A DNA stretch of 64,000 nt, taken from positions 186,001-250,000 of the forward strand of contig JADKIQ010000025.1 of assembly GCA_016721245.1 (NCBI GenBank), written 5' to 3'. A program made the translations under genes and the position numbers. This stretch comes from Sphingobacteriales bacterium (GTDB lineage Bacteria; Bacteroidota; Bacteroidia; Chitinophagales; JADIYW01). Shown here in pieces: positions 45,758 to 54,538 of the stretch (its first letter is position 1; every line of letters begins with the position of its first letter). The notes beneath the pieces are model-generated. The model searched no databases. It saw nothing but the letters and a program-made list of their open reading frames with translations, and was not told where the DNA came from.

Positions 45758-46243
45758 TTGTTCACAGTTTATTTATTGTTGGGTTCTAATAAAGGCGACA
45801 GGCTGAAATTTCTGCTGCTCGCCCGCTATTTTATACAACAAAAAGCAGGTGAAGTAGTACAAAATTCTGCCGTTTATGAAACAGCACCCTGGGGGAAAAC
45901 CAATCAGGCTAAATACCTGAATCAGGCACTTGTTATAAAAACAGATAAAACACCGTTTCAGTTACTGAAAAGCCTGCAGCATATTGAGAAGAACTTAGGC
46001 AGAACCAACAAACACAATAATGCCGCCCGAACCATTGATATTGATATTTTATTTTATGAAAACGCTGTCATTCAGGCAAAAAACCTGATTATCCCGCATC
46101 CGAGGCTGCACATAAGGAATTTCACACTGCAACCCCTGCTGGAACTGAATAAAAGTTATACACATCCGGTTTTTCATAAGTCGATAGAAGAATTGGCAAA
46201 AGATTGTGACGATACATTGAAAGTAAGTATTTTTAAACATTGA
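45758..46243 (+). CDS. folK: HPPK, 6-hydroxymethyldihydropterin pyrophosphokinase
   Basis: A 161-residue folate enzyme that transfers pyrophosphate from ATP to the pterin. Landmarks are the start strand VYLLLGSNKGDRL, YETAPWGKTNQ, and the ATP/Mg motif ARTIDIDILFYEN followed by IIPHPRLHIRNFTLQPL. The best start is TTG at 45758, with GGAAAA about 10 bp upstream; no ATG exists in frame. It is followed by a deoxynucleoside kinase, a pairing often seen in Bacteroidota. Confidence 0.92.
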   Translation: MFTVYLLLGSNKGDRLKFLLLARYFIQQKAGEVVQNSAVYETAPWGKTNQAKYLNQALVIKTDKTPFQLLKSLQHIEKNLGRTNKHNNAARTIDIDILFYENAVIQAKNLIIPHPRLHIRNFTLQPLLELNKSYTHPVFHKSIEELAKDCDDTLKVSIFKH

Positions 46244-46349
46244 ATTCTTTAACCGCAAAGTTAACGAAGTTCAGATATTTATGACCGGGGAGGAAAAAAA
46301 ATTTACTTATTTTTTTTTGTGAATTTTTTTTTGTATAAAAAAGAAAATT

Positions 46350-47006
46350 GTGATTTATAAATTCATCAGCATAGAAGGAAATATTGGCGCGGGCAAGACC
46401 ACGCTGGCTTCTCTGTTGGCGGAAGAATATCACGGACAGTTGATTCTGGAAGCTTTTGAAGATAATCCGTATCTGCCTAAATTTTACGAAGACAACAGCA
46501 AATATGCGCTGCAGCTCGAAATGTCATTTCTGATAGAACGCTACCAGCAGCTGACCAGAATTTTCAGCGAACCCAATATCTTTTCCAATTTTACGGTAAC
46601 GGATTACATGCTAAAAAAATGCCTGTTGTTTTCCAAAGTAAATCTCAGCAAGCAGGAATACAAACTGTATAAACATTTCTTTGACCAGATTTATAAAAAA
46701 CTACCGAAACCGGAAATCATTTTTTACCTGCACGCAGATACCGACCAGCTGATGCGCAACATCAAAAAACGTGGCCGGGAATATGAGCAAAGTATCTCGC
46801 GCATTTATTTGAACCGTCTGGAAAAAATGTATTTTGAATTTTTTAAGCAAAATCCGGAAAACAAATACGTTATTATTGATGTAAATAATATCGACTGGAT
46901 CAGCAATGTGTTTGCTTACAGACAACTGTTGAAGCTATTCGACCGGGAATATAATATCGGCTTGAACTTTGTAAAACTGGAACAGGAAGCCTTATTGCAT
47001 TCCTAG
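46350..47006 (+). CDS. Deoxynucleoside kinase
   Basis: A 218-residue dNK-type kinase starting at GTG 46350. The P-loop is SIEGNIGAGKTTLASLL (residues 7-23) and the DRS-like motif is replaced by ERYQQ. The lid Arg cluster is MRNIKKRGREYEQSI. It phosphorylates deoxyadenosine or deoxyguanosine in the salvage pathway; exact specificity cannot be told. Stop is 3 bp from a convergent hypothetical gene. Confidence 0.9.
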   Translation: MIYKFISIEGNIGAGKTTLASLLAEEYHGQLILEAFEDNPYLPKFYEDNSKYALQLEMSFLIERYQQLTRIFSEPNIFSNFTVTDYMLKKCLLFSKVNLSKQEYKLYKHFFDQIYKKLPKPEIIFYLHADTDQLMRNIKKRGREYEQSISRIYLNRLEKMYFEFFKQNPENKYVIIDVNNIDWISNVFAYRQLLKLFDREYNIGLNFVKLEQEALLHS

Positions 47007-47009
47007 CAA

Positions 47010-47459
47010 TTATTCGCCGGAAATGGCCATATTATAGAACTTTCCTTTCATAAATATGACTTTCTTATAATTCGGTTTTTGTACTACCGCCACACTAAAT
47101 TTTGAAAAGTTGGTTTCTTCCTTATCTCTGATATCATAGCGAACATAGACAGACCTTGCTTTCGTTGATATAAAAGAAGCCGCGTCAATTTGTGTGAATT
47201 TATCTGCTTTATCTTCGCCTACGATGGCTGCTAAAACCAAACTGCTTTCGAAATTTATTTTGGTGTCATCCGTAATTTTAAAATACTTATCAAACTCTTC
47301 CTGTGTGGTAATTTCAAATATTTTAATGCCTTTGGTGTTTTTAGCAACATCCGCATTGGCCAGTTCACATTTAGGGAACCGAAGTTTTAAAGTATTTTGT
47401 GCAAAGGAAGTCATTAAACAACCTAGTACTATTGTCCATAAAAAAAGTGCTTTTTTCAT
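47010..47459 (-). CDS. Small exported protein, possibly PrcB-like
   Basis: A 149-residue protein with a signal peptide (KKALFLWTIVLGCLMTSFAQ). The mature domain has a strand FESSLVLAAIVGEDKADKF and a final KFSVAVVQKPNYKKVIFM, faintly reminiscent of the PrcB C-terminal domain. That link is weak and not claimed as a family assignment. It is convergent with the kinase gene and upstream of nothing obvious. Confidence 0.6.
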   Translation of the reverse strand: MKKALFLWTIVLGCLMTSFAQNTLKLRFPKCELANADVAKNTKGIKIFEITTQEEFDKYFKITDDTKINFESSLVLAAIVGEDKADKFTQIDAASFISTKARSVYVRYDIRDKEETNFSKFSVAVVQKPNYKKVIFMKGKFYNMAISGE

Positions 47460-47486
47460 CGTTTGCTGTTTAAATAGTTATAGAAT

Positions 47487-48017
47487 TTACAAGCGTAATT
47501 TACGCGCAAAATCCCAGATGACAATACCCGCTGACACGGATATATTGAGGGAATGCTTCATACCGAACTGAGGGATTTCAATACAGGTATCGCAATATTG
47601 AATAGCAAAATCCGACACACCGTCTACTTCATTGCCAAAAATAAGGGCATATCGCTTCTCCTTATCCGGCACAAAATCGTGCAGCAGCACCGAATGATCG
47701 GATTGTTCCACCGTCAGCACTTCGCATTTTTTTTCCCGCAAGGCAGCGATACAGTCTTTGATGGTTTCAAAATGTTTCCAGTCCACCGTCTCCGTAGCAC
47801 CCAGGGCAGATTTTTGAATATCGCGGTTGGGTGGTGTGGCGCAGATGCCCACCAGATAAATCGCCTCAATCAGAAATGCATCGCAGGTTCTGAAAACGGA
47901 ACCAATATTGGCGGCACTTCTGATATTATCCAGCACTACAATTACCGGCAGTTTTTCTGCGTTCTTAAATTCTTCTGTGGACAGGCGATTTAATTCACCA
48001 AGTTTTAATTTCCTCAT
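47487..48017 (-). CDS. SpoU-family RNA methyltransferase (TrmH-type)
   Basis: A 176-residue SPOUT methyltransferase without the N-terminal substrate-binding domain of larger members. All three knot motifs are present: NIRSAANIGSVFRTCDAF, IFGNEVDGVS and IEIPQFGMKHSLNISVSAG. It transfers a methyl group to a ribose 2'-OH in tRNA or rRNA; the target position is not readable. Its start overlaps the end of the acyltransferase gene by 4 bp. Confidence 0.92.
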   Translation of the reverse strand: MRKLKLGELNRLSTEEFKNAEKLPVIVVLDNIRSAANIGSVFRTCDAFLIEAIYLVGICATPPNRDIQKSALGATETVDWKHFETIKDCIAALREKKCEVLTVEQSDHSVLLHDFVPDKEKRYALIFGNEVDGVSDFAIQYCDTCIEIPQFGMKHSLNISVSAGIVIWDFARKLRL

Positions 48018-49120
48018 ACATTTACACTCTTTCTGCTTCCAAATAGTTTATTGATAACAACAGTCCTGTATCCCAGAAATTTCTCTTCGACAAATACAGT
48101 AAAGAAAACGGCAGTTACGAAACTCACCGCTAAATAAACAAAAAATCCGATATATTTATTTGACAGGTTATTATAGATCAATTTAAAAAATAGAGTGTGC
48201 CACAAATACCAGTTATAACTGTAATAAGCAATCACTCTTAAGATGGTCCATTTTGAGAAATCGACAAAATATATCCCAGTCATCATTAGTACAAAACAAA
48301 GCGACACAATCACGTTAAAAAAATGGTATCTGTAAAAATCACTTTCATTGTAAGAGTAATAAAACAATGCCGCCACAAAAAGCAGTAATCCAATTACAAA
48401 AAAGACAAACAGGTTTTTGGCATGTGCCTTTAAGGTATTTTTATAATAAAAAAACAGCAAACTCATCAATACACCGGCAGACAACTGATGAATCCTTACT
48501 AAAGTAGATTCATAAAAATTAATGCTATCAGGAAAGTAAACATACAATAAACTCCTGATTACAATACCGCCAATAAATGCACTAAAAACAAGAAGAATCA
48601 GGGTATTCTTTACGGAAAGAAAAAATCTTAATACATAACCTCCAAAAATCAGGAATAAGGGAAAAAAGATGTAAAAATGCTCTTCCACACAAAGCGACCA
48701 GACATGTTCGAAACACCAGTGGTATTGCGTTCCGGTAAAATTTTTATAGAAGAATAAATACCTGGCATAATCATCTAAGGGAATATAATATCCGGGATTT
48801 GAATGCCTATAAAAAAAATACGCCACCAAATTACCTAAAAACATAAACACGTAATAAGACGGCCAAATCTTGAATCCTCTGCTCAGAATAAATCTAAAAT
48901 AATTAATTGAGCGGCTGTTGACATATTCCTTTAGTAAAAGTGAGCCTATTAAAAATCCGGAAATAACGAAAAACAAATCAACGCCTAAATATCCGAAGGG
49001 TAAAATTTCATTAAAATGATAAATGACCACCGATATAATCGCTATGCTTCTGAAAATATCAATACTCGAAATTCTATCAGGATTCTTTATATTCTTTATA
49101 ACTAACAAATCTTTAAACAT
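48014..49120 (-). CDS. Membrane acyltransferase (acyltransferase family 3)
   Basis: A 368-residue integral membrane protein with about ten transmembrane helices. The N-terminal block SIDIFRSIAIISVVIYHF, with the catalytic-type His, and GYLGVDLFFVISGFLIGSLL are diagnostic of acyltransferase family 3 (OafA/WecH-like). It probably acetylates a cell-surface sugar. It overlaps the SpoU gene by 4 bp and lies divergent to mutS. Confidence 0.9.
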   Translation of the reverse strand: MFKDLLVIKNIKNPDRISSIDIFRSIAIISVVIYHFNEILPFGYLGVDLFFVISGFLIGSLLLKEYVNSRSINYFRFILSRGFKIWPSYYVFMFLGNLVAYFFYRHSNPGYYIPLDDYARYLFFYKNFTGTQYHWCFEHVWSLCVEEHFYIFFPLFLIFGGYVLRFFLSVKNTLILLVFSAFIGGIVIRSLLYVYFPDSINFYESTLVRIHQLSAGVLMSLLFFYYKNTLKAHAKNLFVFFVIGLLLFVAALFYYSYNESDFYRYHFFNVIVSLCFVLMMTGIYFVDFSKWTILRVIAYYSYNWYLWHTLFFKLIYNNLSNKYIGFFVYLAVSFVTAVFFTVFVEEKFLGYRTVVINKLFGSRKSVNV

Positions 49121-49367
49121 CCACTATGATTTATACTTTCCCGATGAAAAATAAAGATATATAAATTTTATTCCAAGACATACTAACAAGTCCCTAAAAC
49201 TATAATTTCTGCTGTGGATAATCAATCTTGCAATGTAGGTTTTAGTTTTGGCATAAGTCGTATTTTTACGTCACGAGTTGCAAGTTAACAGAGAAATCAG
49301 AGAATAAATTTTAAAAAAACACTTCTTTGCGTTCGGTGAACCTTTGCAAACAAAAATACAGAAAATC

Positions 49368-51980
49368 GTGGCAAAAGAAAAAGAAGCGAAAGAAACCCCG
49401 TTGATGGGTCAGTACAACAAGATAAAACAAAAATATCCTGATGCTATTTTATTGTTCCGTGTAGGCGATTTTTACGAAACCTTCGGCGCCGATGCCATCA
49501 AAGCTTCTCAGATTTTAGGTATTGTGCTCACCAAAAGAGCCAATGGCAGTCAGACAGAACTGGAACTGGCGGGTTTTCCTTACCATTCCGTGGAAACCTA
49601 TTTGCCTAAATTAGTCAAAGCCGGTTACCGCGTTGCCATCTGCGAGCAACTAGAAGATCCGAAGATGACCAAAACCATTGTCAAACGCGGCGTCACAGAA
49701 CTCATCACACCAGGCGTTGCCGTCAACGATAAAATACTCGACCATAAATCCAATAATTTTTTAGCATCCGTTTATTTTACAGACAAAGAAATCGGGATTG
49801 CATTTTTAGATATTTCTACCGGTGAGTTTCTGGTTGCAGAAGGTGATGAATCCTACATCGATAAACTCATGCAGAGCTTCGCTCCTTCCGAGATTGTGTT
49901 TCCGAAGCATCAGCAAAAACGCTTTGTGGGCATTTACGGCAATAAATATTACACTTTTGCCATCGAAGACTGGGTGTATCAGGAAGATTTTCTGAAAGAA
50001 AAACTGCATCAGCATTTTCAGGTGCAAACACTGAAAGGCTTTGGCGTGGATGAACTGCATCTGGGTATTCAGGCGGCGGGTGCCTGTCTGCATTATCTCG
50101 CAGAAACGGAACACAACAAACTGCAGCATATTTCTACCATCTCCAGAATTGAGCACGATAAGTATGTCTGGATTGATCGTTTTACGGCACGCAACTTAGA
50201 ACTGATTCAAAGCACGCATGAAAAAGGCGTGCCGCTGATTCAGATTCTGGATAAAACGATTTCGCCGATGGGCAGCCGTTTGATGAAACGATGGATTGTA
50301 TTGCCCTTGAAAGATATTCAGCAAATTAATGAGCGACTGGATGCGGTGGAATTTTTAATTAAAGAAAACGATACGCAGCAACACATCATTCATCACATCA
50401 AACAGATTGGTGATTTGGAACGATTGATTTCCAAAGTGCCGATGGGAAAAATCAATCCGCGCGAAGTAACTCAATTAAAACGTGCACTCATTGCTATCCA
50501 GCCAATCAAAGAAATTTGTATTGCATCGAATAATAACGGTTTGAAAAAAATCGGGGAGCAATTACAATTGTGCCAGCTCATCAAAGAGAAAATTGACAAC
50601 ACACTGAACGAAGATGCACCGGTAGCCGTGCAAAAAGGAAATGCCATTAAACCCGGTGTATCTGCAGAGTTGGATGAATTAAGAAATCTGTCTTCTTCCG
50701 GTAAAAATTATTTACTCGAAATACAAAACCGCGAAAGTGAACGCACACAGATTCCTTCGCTGAAAATCGGATTTAATAATGTGTTCGGTTATTTCTTAGA
50801 AGTAAGAAACACGCATAAAGACAAAGTTCCTAACGACTGGATTCGCAAGCAAACACTAACCGGTGCAGAACGCTACATCACGCCGGAACTGAAAGAATAC
50901 GAAGAAAAAATTCTCGGTGCTGATGAGAAAATATTGGCCTTAGAAATAAAATTATTTGAGGCTTTAGTCACAGAAATCCTGGATTATATTCAACCGATTC
51001 AGCTCAATGCGAATTTAATTGCGCGACTGGATTGCCTGCAATCCTTTGTGACCATTGCGTTGAAACATCATTACCGCCGTCCTGTCTTGTCGGAGGATTT
51101 GTCTTTGAAAATTGTGGAAGGACGACATCCGGTGATTGAACATCAGTTGCCATTGGGCGAACAATACATTCCCAACGACGTGTATTTGCATCCCGAAGAC
51201 CAGCAGATCATTATCATTACGGGACCGAATATGTCGGGTAAATCGGCTATTCTGCGCCAGACGGCATTGATTGTGTTGCTGGCACAAATCGGCAGTTTTG
51301 TGCCGGCAAAAGAAGCGCACATCGGTATCGTAGATAAGATTTTTACCCGTGTGGGTGCCAGCGATAACCTGAGTTTGGGCGAATCTACGTTTATGGTGGA
51401 GATGATAGAAACCGCCAGCATTGTCAATAATATTTCGGAAAGAAGTTTGGTGCTGCTGGATGAAATTGGCCGTGGCACGAGTACCTACGATGGTATTTCC
51501 ATTGCCTGGAGTTTGGTGGAATTTTTACACAACAACAAAGTGGCGAAACCGAAAACCATGTTTGCCACGCACTACCACGAGTTGAATGAACTGGCGGATA
51601 AATTTCCGCGCATTAAAAATTACAATGTGGCGGTGAAAGAAGCCGGCAACAAAGTGATTTTCTTACGCAAGTTAATTGAAGGCGGCTCGCAGCATAGTTT
51701 TGGTATTCATGTGGCGAAGATGGCCGGTATGCCGAATGAACTGATAAAACGTGCCAATGAAATTTTAACGGAACTGGAATCGCAAAGAAACCTGGCGACG
51801 GATGTTACTTCTTCTTTAAAGAATATGCCGACTAAAAACGAAGAATTCCAGTTGAATATGTTTGCGATGGACGACCCGCGTTTACTGAAACTGAAAGAGG
51901 TACTGGAAAAAGTAAACATCAATACCTTAACACCGGTGGAAGCTTTGATGAAACTGGATGAGTTGAGGAAGTTGTTGTGA
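49368..51980 (+). CDS. mutS: DNA mismatch repair protein MutS
   Basis: An 870-residue MutS of normal size. The mismatch-binding FxE motif is GDFYETFGADAI in domain I, Walker A is ITGPNMSGKSAIL, the signature and Walker B are LLDEIGRGTSTYDG, and TMFATHYHELNEL is the usual H-motif. The GTG at 49368 gives VAKEKEAKETPLMGQYN, matching family starts; a TTG at 49344 would add eight residues. A short C-terminal tetramer-like helix is present. Confidence 0.95.
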   Translation: MAKEKEAKETPLMGQYNKIKQKYPDAILLFRVGDFYETFGADAIKASQILGIVLTKRANGSQTELELAGFPYHSVETYLPKLVKAGYRVAICEQLEDPKMTKTIVKRGVTELITPGVAVNDKILDHKSNNFLASVYFTDKEIGIAFLDISTGEFLVAEGDESYIDKLMQSFAPSEIVFPKHQQKRFVGIYGNKYYTFAIEDWVYQEDFLKEKLHQHFQVQTLKGFGVDELHLGIQAAGACLHYLAETEHNKLQHISTISRIEHDKYVWIDRFTARNLELIQSTHEKGVPLIQILDKTISPMGSRLMKRWIVLPLKDIQQINERLDAVEFLIKENDTQQHIIHHIKQIGDLERLISKVPMGKINPREVTQLKRALIAIQPIKEICIASNNNGLKKIGEQLQLCQLIKEKIDNTLNEDAPVAVQKGNAIKPGVSAELDELRNLSSSGKNYLLEIQNRESERTQIPSLKIGFNNVFGYFLEVRNTHKDKVPNDWIRKQTLTGAERYITPELKEYEEKILGADEKILALEIKLFEALVTEILDYIQPIQLNANLIARLDCLQSFVTIALKHHYRRPVLSEDLSLKIVEGRHPVIEHQLPLGEQYIPNDVYLHPEDQQIIIITGPNMSGKSAILRQTALIVLLAQIGSFVPAKEAHIGIVDKIFTRVGASDNLSLGESTFMVEMIETASIVNNISERSLVLLDEIGRGTSTYDGISIAWSLVEFLHNNKVAKPKTMFATHYHELNELADKFPRIKNYNVAVKEAGNKVIFLRKLIEGGSQHSFGIHVAKMAGMPNELIKRANEILTELESQRNLATDVTSSLKNMPTKNEEFQLNMFAMDDPRLLKLKEVLEKVNINTLTPVEALMKLDELRKLL

Positions 51981-52135
51981 GTAAGTTATTTATTTATCTA
52001 TCGGTGGTGTCCTCACATACCGAAATGTATGGTTGGTGGGAACAAAAACAATAAAAATAATATAAATTATTTACATATTAAATATTATGCACAAAAATTT
52101 AATTACCAAATCTACCACAACTATTACTAATTTTT

Positions 52136-52145
52136 TGTTATGCGC
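52136..52145. repeat. Half-site resembling the attC-like repeat ends
   Basis: TGTTATGCGC lies just past the stop of the large island gene and resembles the outer arm TGTTATGTG of the nested palindrome at 54402-54535. No partner arm is clear within 150 bp; a related ATTATGCAC sits at 52083 in the same direction. The 167 bp between mutS and this gene also carry a decayed GGTGGTGTCC-type repeat near 52004-52050. Confidence 0.35.
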
Positions 52146-52147
52146 TG

Positions 52148-54366
52148 TTATTTATCTGATTGTTCATTTATCGTATTAATAACCTCGTCTATTCTTTCAA
52201 GAGCTATTTGACAATTATATTTAATTGTTGCATGTCTAATTATACTTTCTCCAACATTAATTAAATCTACTTTTAGTGAATTATAAGCATCTTTATTTGA
52301 TTGAGGCCAAGGTGGTGACAGTTGGTTTGTTCTCTTCAGGCACATTTGATAAATTTCAAAATGCGTAAATTTATATTTTGCTTCCATTTTTTCAAGATTT
52401 ATATCAACAAAGTATACGCCACTATAATGATTATCCAGATCAAAATCAGTTTGTCCGATTTCTTTTTCTATTAATTGTTCAGGAAAATCATCTTCTGTAA
52501 TAATTTGTCTTTCTAAAATTGGTTGTAAATTTTTTATTTTAGTGTTATCTAACAATTTTAAATTAACATAGTCAGACTGTATTACACTACCTTTCATTCT
52601 TAATGGGTTTAACATAGTTCCAGGTGGTAATGTGATTTTAAGATCTCTAAGAATAAAATTTATAGTAAATAATGGAGGAATAGAAAGTTTATTATTTTTG
52701 TGAATATTTCTTAAATTGGATAATATTGTGTTTAATGAGTTTTCAGTTACATCATTATTAATATTTTGAAACCATGGTCTGTATTTTTCTCTAAAATTGC
52801 TTTAATTCTAGAAGGAATTTCGCCTGCTATCGCTAAACTACTAAGGTGTATATCCATACAAGCTAAAACAAAAGGGACATGCGGATAGCTTTTATTCAAT
52901 GATGAATAATTAATGATTTTATCAAGCATTTCATCTGCAAGGTTTTTGAATTCCACTTTAAGTTTATCTAAATTTCCTTGGTTATTTGAATTCAGTTCTT
53001 CAGAATAAGATTGAGAATTGATTTCAAATTTCTGAATAACATTCTCTAGCTCAAGAGAAGCATTATAAGCTGCAACTTTTTCTGGGATAGCCTTAACGTC
53101 ATCTTTTATTTCTTTAACCAAATTAGTTAGGTTAATAATTCCTTTTTGAATTTCATTTAATCGGGCATAAACTTCAGAAAGGTCAGTACCGTTGAAAAGA
53201 TTATTAAGCAGTTTTGCTACTGGGTTGAATGGCATAAATGGGATATTTAAAATGTTAAGTGGATTTTTTAAAGCGTTTGTAATATATTTTTCTATTTCTT
53301 TCGCTATTTTTTGAATATCTGTTTTTAGTGCGTTGGCAAATAAGTCTATATATTCTACTATAGCATTAATATCTCCTTTAAAGATTTTACCCATGTATTC
53401 AAAATTCCTAATCAATGCTATGATAGTATTATAAGGAATACCTGTAATAAGCGGAGGCATTTGCCCTGAATATCTTTTTAATTCCTGCTCAATGACTTTT
53501 ATATATGCCTCTCCAATTTGCCTTTGGTCTTTTTGGTCAGAACCGTCTATATGATTATCCCAATAAAATAAAATATTTTCTTTGTAATTGTCATGTACTT
53601 CTACATACAAATCAAGCCTTCCGCAAACAATAGCCATTACAATTAATTGATTTTTTTCATGAGACACATCTTTTGTGGTAGCTTCAATATCTAATTGTAA
53701 GAACAATTGTCCTATCGGATCTTTATAAGCATCTTTATCCCCTGCACAAATTTTTAGAAACATGATATGGTGTGGAGCTAAAACATCAGTTTCTACAAAC
53801 AATTCTAAACCTCCAAAAGTCACTATTTTAGGTGTATTTGGACAGTTATCATCTGTATTTTGGCAAAGTGGCAAACCTAAAGCATTGGTGCGTTTTTGAT
53901 GCTCTCGTAATAACCTTTGAACAATTTCATTTTTTCCCGCTCTCCAACAACCTGCAGCATAAGCAATGAGTTGATCCCTTGTACTGTTATTTGGATTGTT
54001 CCAAGGTATTTGCGTTGGATGGCGAACCATAACACCATCGCCATTTTCGTAAAGGTGTAAATTATTTTGATCCAGTAAACTATTGCAAAAAGCTAAATGC
54101 CCGGTTTTATTAGCAGAATCCCCAAAGTCTATATAATGAGTTTGTCCATCTGCACATGGATATCCGAAATGTGTAGGATTTTCCTTAGTTGCACCTTTTT
54201 CCCTCTTTCCAACCAATTTAGTATCTTCATCTCTATGCACCCTATCAATATAAGAAAAATCATATTCTTCATAAAATAGGAAATCTTTGTCTGGTGGTAA
54301 TATACACATACCATTTCCGATAAGTTCAGAAAAGATAGTGTACGCTTGTTTAAATATGTCATCCAT
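52148..54366 (-). pseudogene. Large unrecognised helical protein of the island, frameshifted near its 3' end
   Basis: One gene appears split in two: 539 codons from 54366, then a second frame running to 52148. The two join if one A is added to the A run at 52783-52787 (...IKAILEKKYRPWFQNINNDV...), giving about 740 residues; the second frame is open well upstream of its first ATG. No family is recognised. Residues about 1-290 look globular, with DQLIAYAAGCWRAGK (131-145) and LAPHHIMFLKICAGD (196-210). Residues 330-530 are helical with a Pro-rich hydrophobic stretch (NPLNILNIPFMPFNPVAKLL, 368-387). The region is more AT-rich than its neighbours, suggesting transfer. Confidence 0.72.
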
Positions 54367-54401
54367 AGATACGTTATTTTAGGAGTTATCTTTTATAATA
54401 G

Positions 54402-54535
54402 CACACAACATTTTGCAGCTACGCTAAGGTGGCGATTTCGAAGCACTATACTGTCAACCAACAACAAACTTTGATAGAAGTACAAAGTTTGATTTAACCA
54501 CTGAACCGCCACTTTTGGGTAGGTTCTGTTATGTG
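54402..54535. repeat. attC-like nested imperfect palindrome
   Basis: Three inverted-repeat arms nest around one centre: outer CACACAACA (54402-54410) / TGTTATGTG (54527-54535), middle AGGTGGCG (54427-54434) / CGCCACTT (54507-54514), inner CAAACTTTG (54465-54473) / CAAAGTTTG (54483-54491) with a 9-nt loop. The folded single strand would resemble an integron attC site, and similar repeats flank cassette-like genes in other Bacteroidota. It separates the DUF262 gene from the large island gene. Confidence 0.65.
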
Positions 54536-54538
54536 ATG

